DNA from: CAVVDY01 sp963819645
Lineage (GTDB): Bacteria > Acidobacteriota > Terriglobia > Terriglobales > Acidobacteriaceae
Length of the DNA: 64,000 nt
Direction of reading: 5' to 3'
Assembly: GCA_963819645.1 (NCBI GenBank)
Contig: CAWFWZ010000014.1
Location: 1 to 64,000 of the forward strand
The notes under the pieces were generated by a model. It was not told the origin of the DNA and made no database searches. It worked only from the letters and a program-made list of their open reading frames with translations. Made by a program: the position numbers and the translations under genes. Shown here piece after piece: positions 7,799-15,690 of the stretch. How positions within the stretch are numbered: the first letter of the stretch is position 1; every line of letters starts with the position of its first letter.

Positions 7799-8341
7799 TT
7801 ACCTCTGCTTGAAGCGGTCGAGGAAGCTGTACACGAAGATTCCGACGAAGGCGTTGACCAGGGCGGAGATGGCTACCTGGGTCCAGCTCCATTGCACGGT
7901 CTGGCGCAAGAGGCCGCGCGCCACTCCGAAGAAGATGCCTTGATGCGCGACGAAGAAGAGGTAGGTGATGAGGAAGCGTGTGCCGTGGTTCTCGACGTCG
8001 ATCTTCACGCCCAGCGACGAGGCGGCGAATCCGATGATGGTATCGGCGATGCCGTACATGCCGATGGGGTGCATCGGGCCGGCGAGGGTGTCTTGCAGCA
8101 GGCCGATGATGGCGCCGGTGAGGCATCCGCTGATGGGATTACGGCGGGCGACAGCGAAGAAGATGACCACCATCATGGGGAGATCGATGATGGGGAAGAG
8201 GCGGACGCGCACCGGCAGGAACGCCTGAATGGCCACAGCCGCGAGCGGTACGAAAACAATGACGGGCCACGCGAAGTCGTAGACCGCAACCTGATCGCGT
8301 GAGGTGAGACTGCCGCGGAAGGGCATGGCGCGTGTCGTCAT
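7799..8341 (-). CDS. mreD: Rod shape-determining protein MreD
   Basis: The 180-residue product has about five hydrophobic membrane segments after a short basic N-terminus, with the family pattern FPIIDLPMMVVIFFAVARR and GAIIGLLQDTLAGPMHPIG. MreD is an inner-membrane partner of MreC in the elongasome that guides lateral cell-wall synthesis. Its start codon overlaps the stop of mreC by four bases (8338-8341), so the two are translationally coupled. The sequence supports mreC-mreD order as in most bacteria; no RodA or PBP2 gene follows within the window, only repeat DNA. Confidence 0.85.
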   Translation of the reverse strand: MTTRAMPFRGSLTSRDQVAVYDFAWPVIVFVPLAAVAIQAFLPVRVRLFPIIDLPMMVVIFFAVARRNPISGCLTGAIIGLLQDTLAGPMHPIGMYGIADTIIGFAASSLGVKIDVENHGTRFLITYLFFVAHQGIFFGVARGLLRQTVQWSWTQVAISALVNAFVGIFVYSFLDRFKQR

Positions 8342-9597
8342 CGCTGCGGGTTGGCGGCCTGAGGCGGCGCCGCTGGTTGTGGCGTTGGAGTCGCGGAGTT
8401 GTCCGCAGACGGCTTGCGAGGCTTAGGCTTGGGCGTAACGTTGTTGCCCGGAGCCTGGGTTCTTGTGGTCGACGAAGCTCCTCCTGCGCTGCCGGGGCCG
8501 GTCGTAGATCTCGGAGTTGTTGTCGCGCCGGCCGAACGGTTGGGAGCAGTCCCCGGCGCCGTCGCGTGTTGATTCGCCGTTCCTGTCCGCAGTCGGCGTG
8601 GGCGTGCCGACTCTCGGTGGGGCGCCAGGAGCCACGGTTCCAGCAGCTCCGGGCGCGTGGCCACTGCGTTTCCGCCAGCATCAACGGTAGTCTGGCTGGG
8701 TACAGTTGGCAGCCGTTGCGCCAGAATGTCGGAGGCGCGAATGGGGCCGAGGTCCTTCACGTCGGGCGGCTGCTCGGTAATATTGGTGACGACCAATACT
8801 TCTTCCAAGTGGTCGAGTTGCGCCGAGGGCAGCACGCGAATGTTGAGGAACAGGTCTTTGCCTGGCGTCACATCGACAACCTTGCCGACCGGCAGACCTT
8901 TGGGGAAGATGCGATCTCCACCGCTGGTGACGACCCCTTCGCCGGGCACGACGCGCTCGTCAGCCATGACGTATTGCACGGTGGTGGTGCCGTTCGCTGC
9001 GCCGCGCAGGATACCTTGCAGGCGTGTGTTCTGCAGCATGACGCCGACACCACTCAACTGATCGTTGATGGGCAGAACCTGCGCCGAGTCGGGAAATACC
9101 TGCACGACTTTGCCGACGATGCCATTGGGCGTGATCACGGCCAGGTCGGTGCGAATACCGTCGCTGGAACCTTTGTCGATATATAGCACGCGCGACTGAT
9201 CGCTGCCGCTGGTGCCGATGACCTGTGCCGCAACGGTGGCGTCGATGTGCTGCTCTTTAAACGCAAGCAGGCTCTGGATGCGGCGTGCCATCTCGGCATC
9301 TTCGCGCAGGCGTACCTGATCGAGCTTCATCTGGTCGAGTTCTGCGCGCAACTCGCGGTTCTCGCGACGCACTCCGCGAAGATATACGTAGTTGTGCCAG
9401 CCGCCGTAGAAGAAGTTCTGCGTGCTGACGACGGCTTTCTCGAGCGGAGTAATGGCAGATACCGCCCAGACGCGGATGAGACGGGTGTCACCCTGTTGCG
9501 CCGGACGCTTGACCTGTATGGCGAGCCCGACGATCTGGGCAAACAGAATGGCCGCCAGCACGATCAGGTTGCGAAAGCGGCCAAGAATAGATTCCAT
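8338..9597 (-). CDS. mreC: Rod shape-determining protein MreC
   Basis: The 419-residue product has an N-terminal membrane anchor (LIVLAAILFAQIVGLAIQV), a coiled coil around residues 75-115, and the MreC core with VLYIDKGSSDGIRTDLAVI and PNGIVGKVVQVFPDSAQV. After about residue 310 comes a Pro/Thr/Ala-rich tail of about 110 residues that is longer than in most MreC proteins. Around 8540-8640 a different frame reads as a more natural Pro/Thr tail (APGAPPRVGTPTPTADRNG), so two compensating indels there are possible. It acts in the periplasm as the elongasome scaffold. mreB lies upstream but is separated by a toxin-antitoxin pair. Confidence 0.88.
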   Translation of the reverse strand: MESILGRFRNLIVLAAILFAQIVGLAIQVKRPAQQGDTRLIRVWAVSAITPLEKAVVSTQNFFYGGWHNYVYLRGVRRENRELRAELDQMKLDQVRLREDAEMARRIQSLLAFKEQHIDATVAAQVIGTSGSDQSRVLYIDKGSSDGIRTDLAVITPNGIVGKVVQVFPDSAQVLPINDQLSGVGVMLQNTRLQGILRGAANGTTTVQYVMADERVVPGEGVVTSGGDRIFPKGLPVGKVVDVTPGKDLFLNIRVLPSAQLDHLEEVLVVTNITEQPPDVKDLGPIRASDILAQRLPTVPSQTTVDAGGNAVATRPELLEPWLLAPHRESARPRRLRTGTANQHATAPGTAPNRSAGATTTPRSTTGPGSAGGASSTTRTQAPGNNVTPKPKPRKPSADNSATPTPQPAAPPQAANPQR

Positions 9598-9674
9598 AAC
9601 AGCACCGGATTGCAGGTCGAAGCTAAATTCATTATTACAGCAACGGGCACAAGTGCGTCAGTCGCCGGAAAGAG

Positions 9675-10028
9675 CTACTCACTCACCCGCGCTGTAATGC
9701 CAAGAAAGACCACGATAGCTCGATTGAGACGCACAAGGTCCTCGTCGGAAAGCCGGCCGATCTTCGTCCGAAGCTTTGACCTGGGGACGGTTGTGATCTT
9801 ATCCACCATCAAGCGAGACGGCGAAAGCAGGCCGTTACTTGCGTCAGGCGTGATTGGTATCCGGAAGATCGGAGCGTCAGCCGAATTGGTGGTGAAGCCG
9901 CAAAGGGTTATCGAAGCTGTCTTGTCGAAACGGTCATCTTGAACGATTACGGCGGGACGGGGTTTACCGGCATAGTCATTGCCGCCTGCCAGAGTCCAAA
10001 CCTCGCCTCGTTTCACGTCTCTGGCCAA
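9675..10028 (-). CDS. MazF/PemK-type endoribonuclease toxin
   Basis: The 117-residue product starts MARDVKRGEVWTLAGGNDY, then KPRPAVIVQDDRFD, and ends with RLSDEDLVRLNRAIVVFLG, the full PemK/MazF fold signature at normal length. Such toxins cleave mRNA. Its start overlaps the antitoxin gene by 16 bases, the usual coupled arrangement. It lies between mreB and mreC, 78 bases upstream of mreC, so any readthrough from mreB would cross the toxin module. Confidence 0.9.
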   Translation of the reverse strand: MARDVKRGEVWTLAGGNDYAGKPRPAVIVQDDRFDKTASITLCGFTTNSADAPIFRIPITPDASNGLLSPSRLMVDKITTVPRSKLRTKIGRLSDEDLVRLNRAIVVFLGITARVSE

Positions 10029-10237
10029 TCCGAGACAGCGTCGATGAATTCCTGGTCTTCCTTCTCCTGCGCGCTCCTGGCTACCAGCAACGACTGTCGC
10101 CGTGCCTCTTTCGCAAACGCCGGCGAGCGCACGTCAGGCACCCATATCTGGACAGGGCGAAGCCCCTGTTCACGGAGCCGCTTACGATAGGCGCGGACCT
10201 TGTCGCGAGAAGAGCGGGAGGAAGTTCTGGTCGTCAT
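10013..10237 (-). CDS. MazE-family (DUF3018) antitoxin
   Basis: The 74-residue product contains SSRDKVRAYRKRLREQGLRPVQ, then IWVPDVRSPAFAKEARRQS and ends EFIDAVSDW, the pattern of the DUF3018 antitoxin MazE group. It neutralises the adjacent MazF-like toxin and, with it, should repress the operon. I use the ATG at 10237; a TTG four codons upstream would also be in frame. There is no obvious Shine-Dalgarno. A perfect 14-base palindrome lies 18 bases upstream of the start. Confidence 0.85.
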   Translation of the reverse strand: MTTRTSSRSSRDKVRAYRKRLREQGLRPVQIWVPDVRSPAFAKEARRQSLLVARSAQEKEDQEFIDAVSDWPET

Positions 10238-10254
10238 AGCTACATTCAATCCGC

Positions 10255-10268
10255 GGTTACATGTAACC
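10255..10268 (-). promoter_or_regulatory. Perfect palindromic operator candidate for the mazEF-like operon
   Basis: GGTTACATGTAACC is a perfect 14-base palindrome just upstream of the antitoxin start. On the minus strand a TTGAAA (near 10300) and an ATAGGT-like -10 lie just before it, so the palindrome would cover the transcription start. Antitoxin autoregulation through such sites is typical of the family; binding here is inferred. Confidence 0.6.
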
Positions 10269-10392
10269 TATCATGTCCGGGTCGAATCTTTCAAACCTCT
10301 GAAACGACTTCGCGCTGGCGTGGAGTAGAGCTGTCGTATGGACTGACGTGTTGTGTCGTTCCTGAAGGGACTCAGGTTCGTTTACCCGCATA

Positions 10393-10412
10393 CCCAGGAC
10401 TCACGTCCTGGG
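10393..10412. repeat. Palindromic intergenic element (CCCAGGAC arms)
   Basis: CCCAGGAC and GTCCTGGG flank a TCAC spacer. The 10269-10597 gap between the toxin-antitoxin pair and mreB has no gene; it holds this element and a GGTCCTTCGCTTCGCTCAGGATGACA repeat fragment (10494-10524). Confidence 0.6.
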
Positions 10413-10597
10413 CTAAGATATGCCGTTTTTCGGACTGGACTGCCGGCCGATTACGGTCTCGCCATGAATCGAGTTCCTCCCGATTCCGTAAAAGCAGGTC
10501 CTTCGCTTCGCTCAGGATGACAAATCGAATTCGAATTTGCTGACGCTGCTGTCACGCGAGATGCGAGCGCAAGCGAATCGCTAACGCGCCACACTAC

Positions 10598-11665
10598 CTA
10601 GTCAATCGATATCTTGCGCAGCAGCTTGAAGTCGCTCAACATTTTTCCGGTGCCCAGAACCACGCTGCACAACGGATCGTCGGCAATCGCCACCGGCAGG
10701 CCGGTCTCTTCGCGGATGCGCTTGTCGAGGTTCTTCAGCAGCGCTCCGCCGCCGGTCAGAACAATGCCGCGATCGCTGATGTCGGCCGAGAGTTCGGGCG
10801 GCGTACGTTCGAGTGCAACACGAATCGCGTTCACGATGGTAGACACGCACTCGCTGACGGCCTCGCGAATTTCGCTGTCGTCGATGGTGATCGTCTTGGG
10901 CACGCCTTCGATCAAGTTGCGTCCCTTGATCTCCATGGTCAGGGGTTTTTCCAGCGGGTAGGCCGAGCCAATTTCAACCTTGATCTGCTCTGACGTGCGC
11001 TCGCCGATCAGCAAGTTGTACTTGCGCTTCATGTAATTCATGATGGACTCGTCCATCTGATTACCCGCCATTCGCACCGAGCGCGAATACACGATGCCGC
11101 TCAACGAGATGACCGCGATGTCGGTGGTACCGCCGCCGATATCGACCACCATGTTGCCGCTGGGCTCGGTGATGGGCAGACCGGCGCCGATGGCGGCCAC
11201 CATGGCCTGCTCCACCAGATGCACTTCGCTCGCCTTGGCGCGGTAGGCCGAGTCCATGACGGCGCGCTTTTCCACCTGCGTAATTTCTGACGGCACGCCG
11301 ATGACGATGCGCGGATGCACCAGCATCTTGCGGTTGTGGGCCTTCTGGATGAAGTAGTTCAGCATCTTCTCGGTGACTTTGAAGTCAGCGATGACGCCGT
11401 CTTTCATCGGCTTGATGGCGACGATGTTGCCCGGGGTGCGCCCAAGCATCTCTTTGGCTTCTTTGCCGACAGCTTCAACCTCACCGGTGTTCTTGTTGAT
11501 GGCGACGATGGAGGGCTCGTTGACGACAATGCCTTTGCCGCGCGCATACACCAGCGTGTTGGCGGTGCCGAGATCGATGGCCAGGTCGCTGGAAAACATG
11601 CTGAACAGGGAGCGCATGTTTCCGAAGCTGTGGTTGCCGTTACTATGAAAGCCGTTAGATGACAT
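10598..11665 (-). CDS. mreB: Rod shape-determining protein MreB (bacterial actin)
   Basis: The 355-residue product contains the actin-fold phosphate-1 motif DLGTANTLVYARGKGIVVNE, the phosphate-2 motif VVDIGGGTTDIAVISLSG and the C-terminal ADDPLCSVVLGTGK adenosine region. MreB polymerises under the inner membrane and organises lateral peptidoglycan synthesis. The N-terminus has a 25-residue Ser/Asn/His-rich leader before the core; a Met at LFSMFSSDLAIDLG could be the true start. It is separated from mreC-mreD by about 1 kb holding a toxin-antitoxin pair, so the classical mreBCD operon is interrupted. The 11666-12016 gap upstream shows no gene or repeat that I can support. Confidence 0.95.
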   Translation of the reverse strand: MSSNGFHSNGNHSFGNMRSLFSMFSSDLAIDLGTANTLVYARGKGIVVNEPSIVAINKNTGEVEAVGKEAKEMLGRTPGNIVAIKPMKDGVIADFKVTEKMLNYFIQKAHNRKMLVHPRIVIGVPSEITQVEKRAVMDSAYRAKASEVHLVEQAMVAAIGAGLPITEPSGNMVVDIGGGTTDIAVISLSGIVYSRSVRMAGNQMDESIMNYMKRKYNLLIGERTSEQIKVEIGSAYPLEKPLTMEIKGRNLIEGVPKTITIDDSEIREAVSECVSTIVNAIRVALERTPPELSADISDRGIVLTGGGALLKNLDKRIREETGLPVAIADDPLCSVVLGTGKMLSDFKLLRKISID

Positions 11666-12016
11666 TTGCGACTGCTTCTTTCACTATTTGGCCAGGTGAA
11701 GCCTTTATTAAACACCTTTATTGCAGGCCGGGTGAACGAACACACTCAACCGAATGCCTTAGTCATGCAACGCTAATGATGTGTGATCGTCTTCGTACGG
11801 GTAAGCCGCAGGGGTGCGGATCGTTACATCATCGCAGAGTTCGACATTCGTGCGTGCTCACTCGCCTATACCCGGAGGCTGACCGGGAAATCCGCTGCAA
11901 CAGGCTCGCACCTTTGTGTTCAGAGTACCACCAATGGTTCGGGAAGCAAAACCAGTGAGCGTGGTACTTTCGACGTAGATTCAGCAGATTAGGCCGGATG
12001 GACGAACCGCCAGGCG

Positions 12017-12394
12017 TCATTTCCCGGAGGAGTCAGTCGGTGTGCCGGGGGGGCTTTTCTCGCCGTTTCTGTGATTCACCTTCATTCGCATATCACTGAC
12101 CAGCTGCCGCAGAGCCTTGCGGTTGTGCAGCAACTCCCCTCTGATCACTTTGGACTTTCCGCGGAGCTCGGTGCTTTGATGATAGAGTCGAAGCGCGCGG
12201 GCGATGGCATCATCCGCGGAGCCCGCAATCCGATGCCTTACCCAGCCATCAAGATCTTCCGTATACGCCATGACCGGGCCCCGTAAGGCGCCGCTCGGGC
12301 GCTTGATCGGCAGACCGGAAGCTTCCCAGCGTTGCACGGTTCGAACACCAGCTCCGAGATGCGAAGCAATTGACTTCCAGCCGGTGATGAGCAT
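12017..12394 (-). CDS. Small helix-turn-helix DNA-binding protein
   Basis: The 125-residue product opens with GWKSIASHLGAGVRTVQRWE followed by GLPIKRPSG, a MerR/excisionase-like HTH often seen in Acidobacteriota, either alone or at the N-terminus of larger signalling proteins. The rest is charged and helical, ending in a Lys/Gly/Pro-rich tail. It is probably a small transcription factor; no target can be named. It is divergent from the following secreted-protein gene with about 130 bases between the starts. Confidence 0.7.
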   Translation of the reverse strand: MLITGWKSIASHLGAGVRTVQRWEASGLPIKRPSGALRGPVMAYTEDLDGWVRHRIAGSADDAIARALRLYHQSTELRGKSKVIRGELLHNRKALRQLVSDMRMKVNHRNGEKSPPGTPTDSSGK

Positions 12395-12527
12395 TGTTGA
12401 CCTGCAGAAACGGCCAAAGTATAACCCACTTACGGTTTGGTTAGATGCGATCGCGGGCAGGTTAAGGTTTTATCTCAGCGGCTTGCGGTCCGTGTTTAAA
12501 TTGTGGAGCTTGGAAAGGACTGGGGCC

Positions 12528-12977
12528 ATGAGCATACAGCGAAAAATAATGCTGATCAGTTTGACGTTGGTGATTGTGCCGGTCGCCCAGGCGCAATGGG
12601 TGATGGTGGCACGGGCGGCGTCGGGACGAATCCAGCGTATGCAACAGCAACGCACGGCCAACGACAGCGGCTACGATGTGGCCAGCGTCATCCTCGAGGC
12701 GAAAGCCGATAAGGTGTACGAAACCGCTCTGACCGCCCTGAAGGCACATGCGGACAAGGTTACGGTGACCAGCAGCGATGCCAAAAAGATGATGGTCAAG
12801 TTCACCGACGGCCAGCAGACGGCCAGCCTTCAGGCCACATCGCTTGGACCCAAAGTTACGCAACTGATGATCGCGTCGAATGCTTTGGAAAACGGCCAGA
12901 GCGGTACGTCGATCGTGCTGCAAGGGGTGTTGAAAGTTTGCAAGGAGATGAACGTTACCTGCACGGTGGAAGAGTAA
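12528..12977 (+). CDS. Secreted protein of unknown function
   Basis: The 149-residue product begins MSIQRKIMLISLTLVIVPVAQAQW, a clear Sec signal peptide with a likely AQA cleavage. The mature part has the pattern DVASVILEAKADKVYETALTALKAHADKVTVTSSDAKKMMVKF and ends with KEMNVTCTVEE. It resembles small periplasmic proteins with a repeated beta-strand layout (DUF3568-like), but I do not recognise it securely. AAAGGA at 12514-12519 supports this start; an upstream in-frame Met at 12204 lies inside the divergent HTH gene and is unlikely. Confidence 0.7.
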   Translation: MSIQRKIMLISLTLVIVPVAQAQWVMVARAASGRIQRMQQQRTANDSGYDVASVILEAKADKVYETALTALKAHADKVTVTSSDAKKMMVKFTDGQQTASLQATSLGPKVTQLMIASNALENGQSGTSIVLQGVLKVCKEMNVTCTVEE

Positions 12978-13046
12978 GGTTGAGGCGGGAGTTGTAGATT
13001 CTTGGGCCCGAGGTTTTGGCCTGCGAGCTGCGCCCCGCGGTGGAAG

Positions 13047-13243
13047 CCCTCGGATTTATCCGAGGGGAGGGAGTCCTCACGACAAGGCTGGCTTTAGCCG
13101 CGGCCGTCTGAGATCCAGGGCCAAAGCGCCTTGCAAAACTCCATACGCCCCCGCATGAATAACGCCGTGTACCAAGCGCGTGTCGTCCGCTGAAGCGGAC
13201 TCATCATTTCCCACTTATTAGTTCCCAGCATTGAAATGCTGGG
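13047..13243. repeat. Cluster of three perfect palindromic elements
   Basis: The elements are CCCTCGGAT/ATCCGAGGG (13047-13066, TT spacer), GTCCGCT/AGCGGAC (13185-13200, GA spacer) and CCCAGCATT/AATGCTGGG (13224-13243, GA spacer). They have unrelated arms but the same design. The 12978-13432 gap contains no supported gene. Confidence 0.7.
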
Positions 13244-13432
13244 CTTAGATATCCTGTCCCTGCGGGACGGACGAGTGTTTTGTTCCCCCGTCGTCGCTAA
13301 CGCGCGAGTTTCGTAACAGCCTCCATGAATGCGGGAACTCCACGTAGAATTTGCGACCAGGGCAGGTGGCGTGACATCCTTTGATATCGCTGCTCGCAGC
13401 GCCCACTCACACTACAGACTTCGGGAGATGCC

Positions 13433-14023
13433 TTGAAAATTCGTAATGCTGTACTGTTTCTGCTTTTTGCTTCGCTAACCGGGCTGGCTCAAACCTCCAC
13501 CTGGAGTATTGATCCCAATCATTCCGCCGCGCACTTCACCGTGCGTCACATGGGGCTGTCGAATGTGACAGGAACATTCGATAAGGTGAGCGGCAGCGCT
13601 CAGATGGACGAGAAAGACTTCGCCAAGTCTTCGGTGGATGCGGTGATCGATGTCGCCTCCGTGGATACGCGCGTGCAAATGAGAGACAACGACCTGCGCA
13701 GCGATCATTTCTTCGACGTCGCCAAGTATCCGACGATGGAGTTCAAGTCCAAGCGCATCGAGAAGCAGGGAGACGGCTACAAAATGATTGGCGATCTGAC
13801 CATGCATGGTGTCACGAAAGAGGTGACTCTCAACATGGATGAGCCCAGCGGAATCATGACCGATCCGCACGGCAATTCGCATCGTGGCTTCTCGGCCAGC
13901 ACGACCATCAACCGGAAAGATTGGGGAATGACGTACAACAACCTGCTGCAAAGCGGTGATGCCGTGGTTAGCGATACCGTCAAGATTCAGATTGATGCGG
14001 AGCTGGTGAAGAAGAAGAGCTAG
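13433..14023 (+). CDS. YceI-family periplasmic protein
   Basis: The 196-residue product has a signal peptide (MKIRNAVLFLLFASLTGLAQ) and the YceI core: WSIDPNHSAAHFTVRHMGLS, VTGTFDKVSG, SVDTRVQMRDNDLRSDHFFD and FSASTTINRKDWGM. YceI proteins are lipocalin-like and bind isoprenoid or amide lipids in the periplasm; the ligand here is unknown. The start is a TTG, preceded by GGGAG; no ATG in frame would keep the signal peptide. A strong intrinsic terminator follows at 14053-14090. Confidence 0.9.
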   Translation: MKIRNAVLFLLFASLTGLAQTSTWSIDPNHSAAHFTVRHMGLSNVTGTFDKVSGSAQMDEKDFAKSSVDAVIDVASVDTRVQMRDNDLRSDHFFDVAKYPTMEFKSKRIEKQGDGYKMIGDLTMHGVTKEVTLNMDEPSGIMTDPHGNSHRGFSASTTINRKDWGMTYNNLLQSGDAVVSDTVKIQIDAELVKKKS

Positions 14024-14052
14024 CGGCCTCCATCTTCCCTGTAGATCGGGTG

Positions 14053-14090
14053 CCCCATTCCGGCTTCGGTTGCCGGGGTGGGGATTTTTT
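14053..14090 (+). terminator. Intrinsic terminator after the YceI-family gene
   Basis: A 12-pair stem (CCCCATTCCGGC with GCCGGGGTGGGG, two G-U pairs) with a seven-base loop is followed by ATTTTTT. The hairpin is a member of a dispersed family; an inverted near-copy lies immediately downstream. Confidence 0.85.
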
Positions 14091-14101
14091 GTGTGCGTTC
14101 G

Positions 14102-14137
14102 AAAATCCCCACCCGGGCAAACCCAGCCCGAATGGGG
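14102..14137 (-). terminator. Inverted copy of the terminator hairpin, minus orientation
   Basis: Read on the minus strand, CCCCATTCGGGC and GCCCGGGTGGGG form a 12-pair stem with a seven-base loop, followed by ATTTT. Together with 14053-14090 it makes a bidirectional pair. There is no minus-strand gene upstream for it to serve, since glyA is on the plus strand. Confidence 0.55.
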
Positions 14138-14214
14138 CACCCCGATTCCTTTCGTGACCTACTCCACGCGTTACAATGGCGAGTCGAAGGAACTAGTCGG
14201 TAGAGGGCGCAATC

Positions 14215-15504
14215 ATGAATACGAATCGTATGGATTTGCCGCTGGCGGAAGTTGATCCCGAAGTTGCGCAGGCGATTGAGAACGAAGAGCGTCGCCAGCA
14301 CGAAGGGCTGGAGCTGATCGCGTCGGAGAACTTCGTCAGCGAAGCTGTGCTGGAAGCCGCAGGCTCGGTTTTCACCAACAAGTATGCTGAGGGCTATCCC
14401 GGCAAGCGCTACTACGGCGGATGCGAGTTCACCGACGTGGTCGAGAACCTGGCGCGCGATCGGGCGAAGCAGTTGTTCGGCGCTGAGCACGCCAACGTGC
14501 AGCCGCACTCCGGGTCGACCGCGAACATGGCTGCCTATGCCGCGGTCATCAAGCCGGGAGACACCGTTCTCGGCCTGAACCTCGCGCACGGCGGCCACCT
14601 TACGCACGGGCATCCGCTGAACTTCTCCGGCAAGACCTACAAGATCGTTCCCTACGGCGTCAGCAAAGACACCGAAGTAATCGACTACGACGAGCTGGAA
14701 CAGATTGCCGAACGCGAGCGGCCGCAACTGATTATTGGCGGCGGCAGCGCGTATCCGCGCATCATCGACTTCGCGCGCATGCGCCAGATTGCCGATAAAG
14801 TTGGCGCAATCTATCTGGTCGACATGGCGCACTTTGCCGGACTGGTGGCCGGCGGCGCTCATCCTTCGCCGGTGCCGCACGCGCAGATCGTCACCACCAC
14901 GACGCACAAGACGCTGCGCGGTCCTCGCGCGGGACTGATTCTGTCGAAGCAGGAGCACGCAGCCGCAATCGACAAAGTCGTATTCCCCGGCATGCAGGGC
15001 GGCCCGCTGGTACACATCATTGCGGCGAAGGCAGTCTGCTTCGGCGAGGCACTGCAGCCCAGCTTCAAGGATTACGCGCGGCAGATTGTCGCCAATGCCA
15101 AGGTGCTGGCGCAGACGCTGGCGGACGAAGGCTTCCACGTTGTTTCGGGCGGGACCGACACTCACCTGATGCTGATCAACGTTTTCGCCAAAGGCATGTT
15201 GGGCAGCGAAGCCGAGAATGCGCTGCATGATGCCGGCATCACGGTGAATAAGAACGCGATTCCGTTCGACACCAATCCTCCAATGAAGCCAAGCGGCATT
15301 CGTATTGGAACCCCGGCACTCACCACGCGTGGCATGAAGGAGCCCGAGATGCGCCAGGTCGGCAAGTGGATTTCAGAGGCGCTGCACAACCGTACTGATA
15401 AAGGTGTGCTGGAACGCATTCGCCGCGAGGTGCTGGGGTTGGCAGAGACTTTCCCGCTGTACGCCGCGCGACGTGCCAGGCATCAGGTGCCGGCGAGGGC
15501 GTGA
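14215..15504 (+). CDS. glyA: Serine hydroxymethyltransferase
   Basis: The 429-residue product is full length for GlyA. It has ELIASENFVSEAVLEAAGS and NKYAEGYPGKRYYGG near the start, HLTHGH in the middle, and TTTTHKTLRGPRAG with the PLP Schiff-base lysine at about residue 232. It converts serine and tetrahydrofolate to glycine and 5,10-methylene-THF in the cytosol, feeding one-carbon and purine metabolism. The ATG is preceded by AGAGGG. It is monocistronic in appearance; the 15505-15690 gap downstream holds only palindromic repeats. Confidence 0.97.
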   Translation: MNTNRMDLPLAEVDPEVAQAIENEERRQHEGLELIASENFVSEAVLEAAGSVFTNKYAEGYPGKRYYGGCEFTDVVENLARDRAKQLFGAEHANVQPHSGSTANMAAYAAVIKPGDTVLGLNLAHGGHLTHGHPLNFSGKTYKIVPYGVSKDTEVIDYDELEQIAERERPQLIIGGGSAYPRIIDFARMRQIADKVGAIYLVDMAHFAGLVAGGAHPSPVPHAQIVTTTTHKTLRGPRAGLILSKQEHAAAIDKVVFPGMQGGPLVHIIAAKAVCFGEALQPSFKDYARQIVANAKVLAQTLADEGFHVVSGGTDTHLMLINVFAKGMLGSEAENALHDAGITVNKNAIPFDTNPPMKPSGIRIGTPALTTRGMKEPEMRQVGKWISEALHNRTDKGVLERIRREVLGLAETFPLYAARRARHQVPARA

Positions 15505-15527
15505 GGGAGCGGTTTGTGTTTGGAAGG

Positions 15528-15547
15528 GGCGCGCCTTCAGGAGCGCC
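15528..15547. repeat. Near-perfect palindromic element (GGCGCGCCT arms)
   Basis: GGCGCGCCT and AGGAGCGCC flank a TC spacer with one mismatch. It belongs to the same GA/TC-spaced family and lies just after glyA. Confidence 0.6.
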
Positions 15548-15649
15548 GTTACAGTGATGATGTCCCCGGTCTCCAGCCGCTGCGGGATCGCATTTTGTAA
15601 GGCGCCTCCCCCCAGAGGCTAAAGCCGTAACCCTGTAGTTGATCTCATC

Positions 15650-15669
15650 GGCGCAGCTAAAGCTGCGCC
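15650..15669. repeat. Perfect palindromic element (GGCGCAGCT arms)
   Basis: GGCGCAGCT and AGCTGCGCC flank an AA spacer, matching 2684-2703 and 7661-7680. It lies between the convergent ends of glyA and the ABC ATPase gene. Confidence 0.75.
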
Positions 15670-15690
15670 CCTTCGACTGCCAGAGCTATC

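Noticed and set aside
9247..9942. Long plus-strand open frame antisense to mreC and mazF
   Set aside because: It lies entirely opposite confidently identified genes and has no domain.
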